Of a DNA stretch of 64,000 nt, positions 51,018 through 59,425 are shown in pieces. The translations under genes and the position numbers were made by a program. This DNA comes from Lentisphaerota bacterium. Its GTDB lineage: Bacteria > Verrucomicrobiota > Lentisphaeria > Oligosphaerales > JABHEG01. Each line of letters starts with the position of its first letter. Within the stretch, counting starts at the first letter, position 1. The DNA is taken from NCBI GenBank assembly GCA_018676675.1, contig JABHEG010000042.1:124001-188000 (forward strand). The letters run 5' to 3'. Below the pieces are notes generated by a model. That model did no database searches. It was given only the letters and a program-made list of their open reading frames with translations, and had not been told where the DNA came from.

Positions 51018-52717
51018 GGTTTGCCGGTTTCCGTTCCGGGCAGCTGTCCCGGCTGGGGAGGAGGCAGATCGGCGTCTTCGGGGGCCTCGCTGTTGGGTTG
51101 CACCCCATGGTCAATGAGGGGCGTGTCAAGATCGAAGAGCCAGGCATCGGTCCCCTGGTAGGCAAGACCGTAGCCGGCAGCGGCCAACCGCCGAGCAACA
51201 CGCACCCCATAGACTGACACGTAAACATAGCGCGTCCCAACCAACACCTTCAGTTCGCCGGGGGATGGGAACGGCAGGTCGCCCTTGGCGTATTTCTCGA
51301 GTAGGACGTAGTCATCTCCCATCGCCGCGTATGCGAACATGGGATCGAGCCCATAGGCGTAGCGGAACTCCGGTGCAATGTAGAAGAGCGTGGGGAAGTC
51401 GGACCAGAGGAGGTTGCAGATGTAGGTGCCCGGCTCGAGGTTGTCAGCTGCCCAGGTGGCGAACTTCCGAGGTGGAGCGGCTCTTCCTGAGGCAAACGCG
51501 TGGCGATGCCAGGGCAGAGCTCCTGCCATCAGCAGGAGGATGATTCCCAGACCAACCCGCCGTTTGTTCGGAGTGAGGCCGGGCAACGACGGGGGGAGTT
51601 GACCGAGAGCGATTACGGTGAAGGGGACGGCGTATTCCAGCATTCGCTTTGACAAGAAGAACCCCGCTGTACATACCAGGCCAACCAGAAGAAACAGGGA
51701 GGCGTTGGCCGGACATACAGGGCGCCGCTGCCACCAGCCCACACAGGCTGCGGCCAACATGACGAAAATTGCCGCATTTTGGCCGAAATGTGTCAGGGTC
51801 GGGGCTCTCAGTTCGACGGGCGAACTGAGATCCAGGGATCCGGTCAAGACTTGCAGAACGACATCGACGCACTGGAGTTTCCAGATGATGAGCGTATTTG
51901 GGAACTGCGGGTGCACGATGAGTCCGGTCAGGACTCCGCTCACCGCTATTACGCAGGGGAGAAGCGCTTCGCCGCGGTGGCTCTTGAGGTGGATGAGGGT
52001 CCAGCAACCAACCGGAATGAGAATGAAGTGCGGGTTGGAGTGGCCGTAAGCGAAGGCGATTCCCAAGAGGTAGAGGAAGAGGCGCCGCTTTCCCTTGGGG
52101 ATTGGGGACGTGAGGCACGCGGCGGTTGCCAGCATGAGCATGATCGACAGGACATGGGGGCGGACCAGGTTCAGGCGGTAGGTGAAAAAGGGACAGGAGA
52201 GAAGCACCAAAGGGAGGAAAAGGTGGAGCTTCCTGACACGTGAACGAACGGCTACCCAACAGAAGACAAAGGTCCAGAGGCTAACCAGAACAGCGGTTTC
52301 GAAAACGAAAGGCGGGCCGCCGTCCGAGTACCCGCATAGTGCTCCCCAACGCCGAATGGCGGACAGCAACGCATGGAAGCCGAGCTCTTTGTCACAGAAA
52401 TGGGTTCGCCAGATGGAGAGTTGGGTCCAGGGGAACGTTCGTCCAGTTGCTGCCTGGTTGAAGAGATCGCCCATGGTCACGTGGTAGGGGGCATCAAAGG
52501 AGAGATCAGCATCCGGGCACCAGGCCCAATAGTGGATGCCGGCCAGCACTGCAAAGCAGGTTGCGACCGAAAGGAGAAGGAGACGGAGTTCCGTTCCTCG
52601 CGGGAAGGCGGGGGCCGGCCCTGAGGCATCGCTCGGGCCGGGGCCATGGACATCCTCGGCCGTTGTCTGAGCGGGAAAGGCGTCCCGCTTCTGGGTTGAA
52701 TCTGGGCGACTGATCAT
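51014..52717 (-). CDS. Multi-pass membrane protein, GT-C glycosyltransferase-like
   Basis: The 567-residue protein has an N-terminal polar tail and about ten to twelve membrane helices (for example LRLLLLSVATCFAVLAG, VSLWTFVFCWVAVR, LHLFLPLVLLSCPFF, LFLYLLGIAFAYG, NASLFLLVGLVCTAGFFL, VGLGIILLLMAGALP). The first extracytoplasmic loop has an acidic DADLSFDAPYHVTMGDLF segment, in the place where GT-C glycosyltransferases carry their catalytic Asp/Glu. The C-terminal part is a soluble domain with DYVLLEKYAKGDLPFPSPGE. I infer a lipid-linked sugar transferase but cannot name the family. I use ATG 52717; the in-frame ORF could extend to a TTG at 52819. Overlaps ispH by 4 bases. Confidence 0.6.
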   Translation of the reverse strand: MISRPDSTQKRDAFPAQTTAEDVHGPGPSDASGPAPAFPRGTELRLLLLSVATCFAVLAGIHYWAWCPDADLSFDAPYHVTMGDLFNQAATGRTFPWTQLSIWRTHFCDKELGFHALLSAIRRWGALCGYSDGGPPFVFETAVLVSLWTFVFCWVAVRSRVRKLHLFLPLVLLSCPFFTYRLNLVRPHVLSIMLMLATAACLTSPIPKGKRRLFLYLLGIAFAYGHSNPHFILIPVGCWTLIHLKSHRGEALLPCVIAVSGVLTGLIVHPQFPNTLIIWKLQCVDVVLQVLTGSLDLSSPVELRAPTLTHFGQNAAIFVMLAAACVGWWQRRPVCPANASLFLLVGLVCTAGFFLSKRMLEYAVPFTVIALGQLPPSLPGLTPNKRRVGLGIILLLMAGALPWHRHAFASGRAAPPRKFATWAADNLEPGTYICNLLWSDFPTLFYIAPEFRYAYGLDPMFAYAAMGDDYVLLEKYAKGDLPFPSPGELKVLVGTRYVYVSVYGVRVARRLAAAGYGLAYQGTDAWLFDLDTPLIDHGVQPNSEAPEDADLPPPQPGQLPGTETGKP

Positions 52718-52968
52718 TCCGGTCCGGACACCACAGGGCGTTTTGAGGTGAAGATCCTGGCCCCACCGGAGCAGGCCGGAGGCCAACTGCCACTTTACCT
52801 CGGGCAACGACAGGATCAACCGCCCTGAGCGCCGTCGTAGCGGGGCCGCGGAGACTGATTTTCCCGTTCCATTCCCGACTTGCCCGTCGTTGTCCCCTGC
52901 GCGTCATGGGCTCCCAGCACGCGGTCCGAAGGGCCGGGGCTGCCCGGCAGGTGACGGACGGGGCGCAC

Positions 52969-54165
52969 CTATGACTTGTGGCCGGATGGGGCATCGGCCA
53001 GGAGCTGGATACAGAGGAGGCAGTTGCGGGCTACATGGAAGGCATTCTTGCGTGCCGTCCCCTTGGCCGCACAAATCACGTTGCCGCGGCGGTCCAGACT
53101 GCAGTGCCATTCCCCGCCCTCGCGGGGGATGAAATGGCTGGTCGTGTAATGATGGGTCAGCCAGTAGTTGTCAAGGAATTCCCTCCGTCCGCTGACGGTA
53201 TACGCGAGCAACAGGCCGTACAGGGCTTCGGCGTGTTGCCACCAGATCTTGCTGTCGGCAAGCAGCGCAGCGGCGGTAGGGATCGGGGCCCCATCGACGT
53301 CTATATCGTTGTAGATTCCCCCGAACTCATCGTCCCAACCGCATGCGAAGCCCCACTCGATAAGCGAAATGCCATCGTCAATGAGGGTTTGGTCTTTGCG
53401 GTGGAGGCCTTCATGGATGACGAAGGTACCACCTTCGATCATGTGCCCCGGGTTCACCCAGCGTCCCTGCCATCCCGGGATCTGATCGCCGGTGTGCCAA
53501 TCGACAAGCTCAAACAGCACCTGGCGGTCGCGTTTCAGGTGACGGCCCAGCATTGTCTCAAGGCATGAGTCTATTTTGGCATTCCAGTCGCCTTCCGGGA
53601 AGCATCTGCGTAACTCCTGGAGGACGTTGAGCGTGATCATACTGTGCCCATGGAGTCGCGTGGGCTGCCCATCCGGGGCGAGAGGCTGGAATGCGTTCCC
53701 GGGAGTCTGGAGCCGGTTCCAGATCGTGTCCATCAACTCGACGGTCTGTTCGGCCAGGGCTGCATCTCCAGTTGCCCGGGCGAATTCTGCAAAGGCGAGA
53801 ATGGTGGAGAGTTCGGTGTAGACATCCTGTGTAGGCTGCAGAGGTCGTCCGGCACGAGCCAGGGCATAATACATTGTCCCGTCGTCGGCAAAGCCGTGCT
53901 CGCGAATGAAGGTGACGCCGGTGCGGGCAAACTCGAGCCACTCGTCTCGGCGTTCGAGTTCGTTGTACATTCGACCGAACGTCCATGCGAGGCGCCCCTG
54001 AGCCCACATGCAGAGCTTGTCCCAATCGTAGACGGCGCCCTGTTCGTCAAGGCACGTAACATAGCCGCCACAGGTCCTGTCTGTGCCATGCGTGAGCCAG
54101 AACGGGAGGATGCTCTCCGTTAGGTGGCTTAGGTAGAAAGCAGGGAGTCTGTCAATCTGTTCCAT
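52969..54165 (-). CDS. N-acylglucosamine 2-epimerase (AGE) family protein
   Basis: The 398-residue (alpha/alpha)6-barrel protein has the AGE/cellobiose-2-epimerase hallmarks: GGYVTCLDEQGAVYDWDKLCMWAQGRLAW, LDGQ-like THGTDRTCGGY, HGHSMITLNVL, WVNPGHMIEGG, CGWDDEFGGIYNDI, WWQHAEALYGLL and a C-terminal EWHCSLDRRGN. Members interconvert N-acetylglucosamine and N-acetylmannosamine, or mannose/glucose/cellobiose units. Which one this is cannot be told. AAGGA lies seven bases before ATG 54165. It follows the sialidase-like gene by 3 bases, so the two form a probable sialic acid or amino-sugar unit. The 251 bases down to the GT-C-like gene (52718-52968) hold no visible gene. Confidence 0.88.
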   Translation of the reverse strand: MEQIDRLPAFYLSHLTESILPFWLTHGTDRTCGGYVTCLDEQGAVYDWDKLCMWAQGRLAWTFGRMYNELERRDEWLEFARTGVTFIREHGFADDGTMYYALARAGRPLQPTQDVYTELSTILAFAEFARATGDAALAEQTVELMDTIWNRLQTPGNAFQPLAPDGQPTRLHGHSMITLNVLQELRRCFPEGDWNAKIDSCLETMLGRHLKRDRQVLFELVDWHTGDQIPGWQGRWVNPGHMIEGGTFVIHEGLHRKDQTLIDDGISLIEWGFACGWDDEFGGIYNDIDVDGAPIPTAAALLADSKIWWQHAEALYGLLLAYTVSGRREFLDNYWLTHHYTTSHFIPREGGEWHCSLDRRGNVICAAKGTARKNAFHVARNCLLCIQLLADAPSGHKS

Positions 54166-54168
54166 CTA

Positions 54169-55254
54169 TTAGTCCTTGGAGCTTCGTTGGATGCGTCTGA
54201 TGCAGCTGTCCTGCAGTACCTGACTCCCGTTTCGGGGGCCACCGCAGCAGTAGGCAAGCAGGATTGCGTCCGGGGTGAAGTGGACGGCCGTGTAACAGAA
54301 GCCGCGTTCGGGGCGGTCATCGAGAAGAGCCGGGGCCTGCCAGGTTCTGCCATCGTCATTGCTCAGGGCCATGACGAGCGGCCACCGACCCCACGAATGA
54401 CGCCAGGCGTCTGAGTCCGGAAGGGGAGGGGGGCAGCAGGCGCCCGAATGGTCGTTCCACACGGCCACCAGAAGGTCGTTGAACGGGTCCCGCTTGATGC
54501 TCAGGGGGGCGCATGGTGACGAGAAGGACGATGCCTGGGAGAGGGCCCACGTATCTCCATTGTCCGCGGAGCGTGTTTCCCACTGGTGCCCTGTGCCGGT
54601 GCGGGCCCATCCGTAGAGTGTCCCGTTGTGCAACTGAACCGCTCCCGGTTCCTGGAGTCCTGAGGAACATGTGACAGGCAACACGACCCAGTCTGTTGCT
54701 TCCTGCCAGGACACACCACCGTCGTCCGAGAAGTAGGCAAGCATGATACTCCGCGTGTCCATTCGCTCATTTGGAGGAAGGGCCTTGCAGCGGTGGTAAC
54801 CTGCGACGATGATGATGCGCCCCGAATCAAGCTGGATGATGCGGTCGTTATTGACGACGAAGTAGCCTGGAGCCGGGATACAGCAGGTGGGGTCACTCCA
54901 CGTCTCGCCGTCGTCGTCGGACGTCCGCAGGTGAGGGCGGCAGTCGACCAGATTGTTCTTGCGCAGGTAGAACAAGGCGAGCCGTCCGTCCTGCAGGCGG
55001 AGCAGGGAGACGCTCATGACATTGCAGTCCCCCTCGTTCGGTACGAGGATCCGATCTTCGGAATTCCACGTCACCCCTCCGTCACGGGAGTACCGAGCGG
55101 CGATGTCTGCAGAGGCGTGATCGCTCCAGCTCTCGCCGCGGTACCGGCTGTAGGCGTAGACCAAGGAACCGTCTTCGAGCGTTGCGAACGCTCCCTCGGA
55201 GTTGCGTGGGTTCCCCGCTGAGTGTGAGAGTTCGAGGACGACTTTTCCCGTCAT
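54169..55254 (-). CDS. Sialidase-like BNR/Asp-box protein
   Basis: The 361-residue propeller has five Asp boxes: SRDGGVTW, SDDDGETW, SDDGGVSW, SADNGDTW and SNDDGRTW. The N-terminal RNSEGAFATLEDGSLVYAYS matches the exo-alpha-sialidase-like family that is frequent in Planctomycetes and Verrucomicrobia. I could not place a catalytic Arg triad, Asp or Tyr with confidence, so activity on sialic acid is an inference. There is no signal peptide, so action would be on imported sugars. GGAGG lies 8 bases upstream of ATG 55254. Directly coupled (3-base gap) to the AGE epimerase, which strengthens a sialic-acid or amino-sugar role. Confidence 0.78.
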   Translation of the reverse strand: MTGKVVLELSHSAGNPRNSEGAFATLEDGSLVYAYSRYRGESWSDHASADIAARYSRDGGVTWNSEDRILVPNEGDCNVMSVSLLRLQDGRLALFYLRKNNLVDCRPHLRTSDDDGETWSDPTCCIPAPGYFVVNNDRIIQLDSGRIIIVAGYHRCKALPPNERMDTRSIMLAYFSDDGGVSWQEATDWVVLPVTCSSGLQEPGAVQLHNGTLYGWARTGTGHQWETRSADNGDTWALSQASSFSSPCAPLSIKRDPFNDLLVAVWNDHSGACCPPPLPDSDAWRHSWGRWPLVMALSNDDGRTWQAPALLDDRPERGFCYTAVHFTPDAILLAYCCGGPRNGSQVLQDSCIRRIQRSSKD

Positions 55255-55346
55255 GCGATTGGCCTCCTTCTTTGGGGGTACTGTCTACCGTAGCCTGAGG
55301 GGGCGGGAGTGCGAGACAATGGGGCCCAGACTTCTCATGCGTTTGA

Positions 55347-55363
55347 GGGCCGGCGACCGGCCC
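55347..55363. repeat. Hairpin in the sialidase/membrane-protein divergent gap
   Basis: GGGCCGG-CGA-CCGGCCC is a perfect 7-base stem with a 3-base loop in the 201-base gap between the sialidase-like gene (-) and the small membrane-protein gene (+). It may be a regulatory structure; no gene is visible in the gap. Confidence 0.45.
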
Positions 55364-55455
55364 CGACGTGTTTAAGAGGGGGGGATGTCGTGCTATCTTA
55401 CGGCTGTCTGTTCAAGTCTCATTCCGTGGGGGCCGAGTAAGCTGGGTGTGCCGCT

Positions 55456-55923
55456 GTGCTGTTTCTCTGCATATGTCTTTGGGCTGTAGTCGTGTGGTCC
55501 TGTCGGGTGACTGTGTTCGGCAACCCCCTGTACCTGCATCTTCGAAGCGTGGATGAGGATCTGCTTGCCCGAGTCGAAGAGATTGTGGGGGGAGAACGGG
55601 CGGCGACGACCGAGCCGGAAGTCCGGTTCCTGCAGCACTTCTCACGCCTTACGCTCCTTGAGATCGGCGTCTTCATCCTCGAGGTGGTGCTCTTTACCTA
55701 TTTGTATCTCTCCGGTCCGCTGCCCACCCTGGCGTTTGTGGCATTGAGCAAGGACCTCCTGCTCCTTTTCGCCAGCGCGTACCATGCGCGGACCCAGTTG
55801 CGTGAAGGCGTTTTCGCGAGTTTACTTGCGTTCCCCCCCTGGCTGATCGTTCTCGACAGAGTTTCGGCCTTTCTTTCCGGTGCGGCGGCGTTCGTTCTCT
55901 TCTGGGCCGTGAGCCGAATGTGA
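55456..55923 (+). CDS. Small membrane protein of unknown function
   Basis: The 155-residue protein has about four to five hydrophobic segments: a first helix (about 1-16), LTLLEIGVFILEVVLFTYLYL, LPTLAFVALSKDLLLLFASAY, and ASLLAFPPWLIVLDRVSAFL running into FLSGAAAFVLFWAV. Between helices 1 and 2 is a soluble loop (LHLRSVDEDLLARVEEIVGGERAA). I do not recognise a family. The start used is GTG 55456; I found no Shine-Dalgarno site, so it is uncertain. holA follows 20 bases later on the same strand. Confidence 0.5.
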   Translation: MLFLCICLWAVVVWSCRVTVFGNPLYLHLRSVDEDLLARVEEIVGGERAATTEPEVRFLQHFSRLTLLEIGVFILEVVLFTYLYLSGPLPTLAFVALSKDLLLLFASAYHARTQLREGVFASLLAFPPWLIVLDRVSAFLSGAAAFVLFWAVSRM

Positions 55924-55943
55924 CGTGAAAGGCAGTCCAGCCT

Positions 55944-57083
55944 ATGGCAGACGACCAAACCAACGTTTTTCTGATTACGGGCACGGACGAAGCGACTATT
56001 GCGACCAAGGCTCAGGACTTGGTGCGCAAGGTGGCTGGTGAGGACGCGGATCCTTTCTCGCTGGACGTCATCCGCGAGCAAGACGACACGTCTGCCGCCG
56101 AAACGGTGAACCAAGCCATCCGCTCCGCGCTTTCTCCTTCCTTTCTGGGGGGAGTCAAGACCGTGTGGCTGCAGGCGTTCAGCAAATTCAGTGCGGAGGG
56201 AACGAAGGACAGCAAAGGGGCGGAGGCGACTGCGCTACGCGCTCTCTCCAGCCTCATCGCTGAGGGTATCCCCAGTGACATCTGTCTCGTCGTCAGCGGT
56301 CCAGACGTTGACCAGCGGAAAGCGCTGGCTCGTGCCTGCAAGAAGGCCGGAGAGATCGTTGTCTGTGAGAAGCCCAATTTGCGGGATCGAAATTGGCAGA
56401 AACGCATGCAGGAGCTTATTGCGCAGCGGGCAGAGGAGAAGGGAATGTCTCTGCCGCCAAAAGTCTGTGACTACCTCGTTGATGTGGTTGGCACCGACAC
56501 GGCCCGAGTTGACGCCGAGCTTGAGAAACTGATCTGTTACTGCGGCGGGGTTGCGGAGCCGGTTACGCTGGAGGCTGCTCAGGAGGTGTGTCAGGGAGAT
56601 GGCGAAGTAGTTGGGTGGGCTCTCACTAATGCTCTCGGTGGGCGAGATCTTGATGATGTCCTCGGGACGGTGGATCGACTCGTTCGGCAGGGACAGGACG
56701 TTGAGCGGACGGCGCGTGGGTTGCTGGGGCAGGCGGCGAAATACTTCCGGCAACTGCTGCAGATCCGTGTTTTCATGCAGGAATGCTCTCTGCGTGATGC
56801 TCGTCAGGTACAGCGCTCTCTTGAGCAGTTACCGGGTGAGGAGAAGAGCGCCTGGCAGGACAAAGGAATGGAGTTTCTGGAATTCCACCCGTTTCGCGTG
56901 CAGATGATGGCACAGCAAGCTCTGAAGTATTCGGGGCGTGAGCTCATCGCAGCACTGCGGGTTTTCCGTGACGCGTTTCTGAAAACGGTTACATCTTCAG
57001 CGGCGACACGTGTTGTTCTCGAGGAGGCGTTGGTGCGGGTTGTGCACTCCCCACGGTCCCGGGCTCGACGGCCGCGCCGCTGA
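55944..57083 (+). CDS. holA: DNA polymerase III delta subunit (HolA)
   Basis: The 379-residue protein matches the HolA family, the delta subunit of the clamp loader that opens the beta clamp. It begins NVFLITGTDEATIATKAQDL (residues 7-26), then has SPSFLGGVKTVWLQAF, the DNA-pol3-delta region SLPPKVCDYLVDVVGTDTARVDAELEKL and the C-terminal GLLGQAAKYFRQLLQIRVFM. ATG 55944 is preceded by GAAAGG 11 bases away. Such proteins diverge rapidly, so the call rests on the domain layout and the conserved delta-like N-terminus. A hairpin follows the stop. Confidence 0.82.
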   Translation: MADDQTNVFLITGTDEATIATKAQDLVRKVAGEDADPFSLDVIREQDDTSAAETVNQAIRSALSPSFLGGVKTVWLQAFSKFSAEGTKDSKGAEATALRALSSLIAEGIPSDICLVVSGPDVDQRKALARACKKAGEIVVCEKPNLRDRNWQKRMQELIAQRAEEKGMSLPPKVCDYLVDVVGTDTARVDAELEKLICYCGGVAEPVTLEAAQEVCQGDGEVVGWALTNALGGRDLDDVLGTVDRLVRQGQDVERTARGLLGQAAKYFRQLLQIRVFMQECSLRDARQVQRSLEQLPGEEKSAWQDKGMEFLEFHPFRVQMMAQQALKYSGRELIAALRVFRDAFLKTVTSSAATRVVLEEALVRVVHSPRSRARRPRR

Positions 57084-57092
57084 AACTGGTCC

Positions 57093-57110
57093 GAGGGCTA
57101 TCGCGCCCTC
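57093..57110 (+). terminator. Hairpin downstream of holA
   Basis: GAGGGC-TATCGC-GCCCTC, a 6-base stem ten bases after the holA stop, without a T-tract. It probably limits read-through into argH. The rest of 57084-57251 has no gene. Confidence 0.35.
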
Positions 57111-57251
57111 CCCAGGTCACACTGGGAGAGGAGCGGAGTCCCCGAGGTGAGGTTGGACTGAAAACGAATTTCGCTGACGTCCTCCCCAAGAGGGACGCCG
57201 GCTGTTCACCCGGCCTGGCTGGCAGGCTGACAACTGATGACAGGATTCCCC

Positions 57252-58628
57252 ATGGCTCTTTGGAGTGGACGATTCAGCAAAGATACCAACCGGCAGGTTG
57301 CCCGGTTCACCGAGTCGGTGAGTTACGATCAGCGTCTGTACCCCTTCGACATTCAGGGAAGCATGGCGCACGTCCGCATGCTGGCGAAGGCGGAGATCAT
57401 TCCGCCTGCGGATGCCGATGCCATTGTGGAAGAGCTTGGCAAGATCAAGACGCGTCTGGATGACCGTGCATTCCCTCTTCGGGAGGATCTCGAAGACATC
57501 CATATGAACATTGAAGCGGCGCTGATCGAGGCTCTCGGGGACACTGGTGCCCGGGTTCACACCGGGCGGAGCAGGAATGACCAGATTGCCACGGACGAAC
57601 GCCTCTACCTGCGCAAGGAAGCAACGGACCTTGCCATCGTCCTCAGTGACCTCCAGAAGGCCCTCGTTTGTCTTGGGGGGGAGAACCGGGACGTGATCCT
57701 CCCGGGACTGACCCATCTGCAGCATGCGCAACCGGTGCTGTTCGCCCACCATCTTCTGGCTTACGTCGAGATGTTCGAGCGCGATAAGCAACGGGTTTCG
57801 GATTGCCGAGCCCGTTTCAACGCCCTTCCTCTAGGGGCGGGAGCCCTGGCTGGCTCAACCTTGCCACTGAACCGAGAGTTCGTCGCCGAGCAACTGGAGT
57901 TTGATGGGGTCATGCGGAACAGCATGGATGCGGTCTCAGACCGAGACTTTCTGGTGGAGTTTCTTTCATGCCTATCGATCATTGCCATGCACTGCTCACG
58001 GCTTGGGGAAGACATCGTGCTGTGGATGTCTCAGCAGTTCGGCTTCATCGAACTCGACGACGCATTCTGTACCGGTTCCAGCCTCATGCCTCAGAAGAAG
58101 AATCCCGACGTTGCAGAGCTGGTTCGTGGGAAGACCGGGCGTGTGTACGGACACCTCTTCGCGTTGCTCACAACGTTGAAGGGACTGCCGTTGTGTTACA
58201 ACCGAGATCTGCAGGAAGATAAGGAGGGGTTGTTCGACGCCGTTGACACGGTGAAGATGGTGTTGACGACCCTCGCACCAATGATCGCAACGGCGACCGT
58301 CAATGGCGATGTCGCACGGGCAGCAGCGGCGAATCCGGCGTTGATGGCAACAGACCTGGCGGAGTGGCTTGTGGGGAAAGGCCTGCCGTTCCGTGAAGCG
58401 CACCATGAGGTAGGGCGTTTTGTGGCCTACTGTCGTGATCGGGAACTTGAGCTGGATGAAGTGACGGTCGAGCAGATGCGGGAGACAATCCCTCTGGCTG
58501 AAGAGGAATGCCTGGCTCTGTTTTCGCCAGAACGAAGTGTCTCGGGGCGTGATCTGACAGGAGGAACGGCGCCGACGCAGGTTCACGCTCAACTCGATTT
58601 CTGGGAGCAGAAACTGGCCGGTGAGTAG
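57252..58628 (+). CDS. argH: Argininosuccinate lyase
   Basis: The 458-residue member of the fumarase/aspartase superfamily splits argininosuccinate into arginine and fumarate. It has ALWSGRFSKDTNRQVARFTES at the N-terminus, HTGRSRNDQIATDERLYLR, HLQHAQPVLFAHHLLAY, the superfamily signature GSSLMPQKKNPD, and MATDLAEWLVGKGLPFREAHHEVG. I use ATG 57252, which has AGGA six bases upstream and the start typical of ArgH; ATG 57237 would add five residues. No other arginine genes are visible, so it is a stand-alone copy. Confidence 0.95.
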   Translation: MALWSGRFSKDTNRQVARFTESVSYDQRLYPFDIQGSMAHVRMLAKAEIIPPADADAIVEELGKIKTRLDDRAFPLREDLEDIHMNIEAALIEALGDTGARVHTGRSRNDQIATDERLYLRKEATDLAIVLSDLQKALVCLGGENRDVILPGLTHLQHAQPVLFAHHLLAYVEMFERDKQRVSDCRARFNALPLGAGALAGSTLPLNREFVAEQLEFDGVMRNSMDAVSDRDFLVEFLSCLSIIAMHCSRLGEDIVLWMSQQFGFIELDDAFCTGSSLMPQKKNPDVAELVRGKTGRVYGHLFALLTTLKGLPLCYNRDLQEDKEGLFDAVDTVKMVLTTLAPMIATATVNGDVARAAAANPALMATDLAEWLVGKGLPFREAHHEVGRFVAYCRDRELELDEVTVEQMRETIPLAEEECLALFSPERSVSGRDLTGGTAPTQVHAQLDFWEQKLAGE

Positions 58629-58630
58629 CC

Positions 58631-58666
58631 GTGCACTGAACCACTGAACCCGTGAACCGTGGAACC
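58631..58666. repeat. REP-like repeat between argH and trmL
   Basis: A 36-base stretch built from the words CACTGAACC and GTGAACC fills the argH-trmL gap. The same words occur in inverted orientation at 59171-59203 and again at 59261-59295. See the finding on REP-like elements. Confidence 0.5.
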
Positions 58667-58675
58667 GCCGACCCC

Positions 58676-59137
58676 ATGTTCAACATTGTTCTATTCGCCC
58701 CGGAGATTCCCCAGAACACCGGCACGATCGGTCGCCTGTGTGTGTGCACCGATGCATCCCTGCACCTGATCCGCCCGTTGGGCTTCTCTCTCGATGAGTC
58801 ACGTATTCGTCGGGCCGGCCTGGACTACTGGCAATACCTCGATCTCCATGTCCATGACACGTGGGATAGGTTCCTCACCGACGCTGCTCCGGAGCGGATG
58901 TTTCTCCTGACTACGAAGGCAACGCGGAGTGTCTACGACTGTGCATTCAGGGAAGGCGATTTCCTGATCTTCGGGCAAGAGTCGAGCGGCCTGCCTGCGG
59001 CGCTCCACGCCACGTATTCCGAACGGAGGTTCACCATTCCCATGCCTGGCGAACATGCTCGGAGCCACAATCTGGCGAACGCCGTCTCGATCGTGCTGTA
59101 CGAGGGATTGCGGCAAGTACGGTGGGGAGGCATGTAG
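58676..59137 (+). CDS. trmL: tRNA 2'-O-methyltransferase (TrmL/SpoU family)
   Basis: The 153-residue SPOUT protein matches TrmL, which 2'-O-methylates the wobble nucleotide of tRNA-Leu. It has FNIVLFAPEIPQNTGTIGRL at the start, LHLIRPLGFSLDESRIRRAGLDYW, IFGQESSGLP and RSHNLANAVSIVLYEGLRQ, the knot that binds SAM. ATG 58676 gives the standard TrmL N-terminus; an in-frame GTG at 58652 would add eight residues from the repeat region. It may be co-transcribed with argH. Confidence 0.93.
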   Translation: MFNIVLFAPEIPQNTGTIGRLCVCTDASLHLIRPLGFSLDESRIRRAGLDYWQYLDLHVHDTWDRFLTDAAPERMFLLTTKATRSVYDCAFREGDFLIFGQESSGLPAALHATYSERRFTIPMPGEHARSHNLANAVSIVLYEGLRQVRWGGM

Positions 59138-59425
59138 CCTGAGCCGCCGCGAAAAGGGTCTCGCGGCGGGGTTCACGGTTGACAGGTTCACCGTTCAGCG
59201 GTTGGGAACAAGCAATTGTACCCAATTTGGAGGACAAACCGTCCCGATCATGTTCTGCAAGGAACCGTGAACCACTGAACCGTGAACCTGCGACCTCCTC
59301 CCACATTCAGGTCAGGGGCAGCCAACGTGGGAGGGGCTGCCATGCCCCGATTGCCTTTATCCTAGTGGGGATGGATGCCTGCGCCTTCTCTTCAGCGAGC
59401 TCCGGACCGGGTGAATACTTGCGTT
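59138..59425. repeat. 288-bp gap with an inverted pair of REP-like sequences
   Basis: The gap after trmL holds GTTCACGGTTGACAGGTTCA at 59171 and GGAACCGTGAACCACTGAAC at 59261, which are inverted copies of the 58631 repeat separated by about 57 bases, so the DNA could form a long hairpin. I see no gene. The structure looks like a REP/REPIN-type element or a MITE remnant. Confidence 0.5.

Noticed and set aside
58631-59295. CRISPR-like array from the repeated GAACC words
   Set aside because: Repeat units are irregular, in both orientations, and have no uniform spacers; no cas gene is present.
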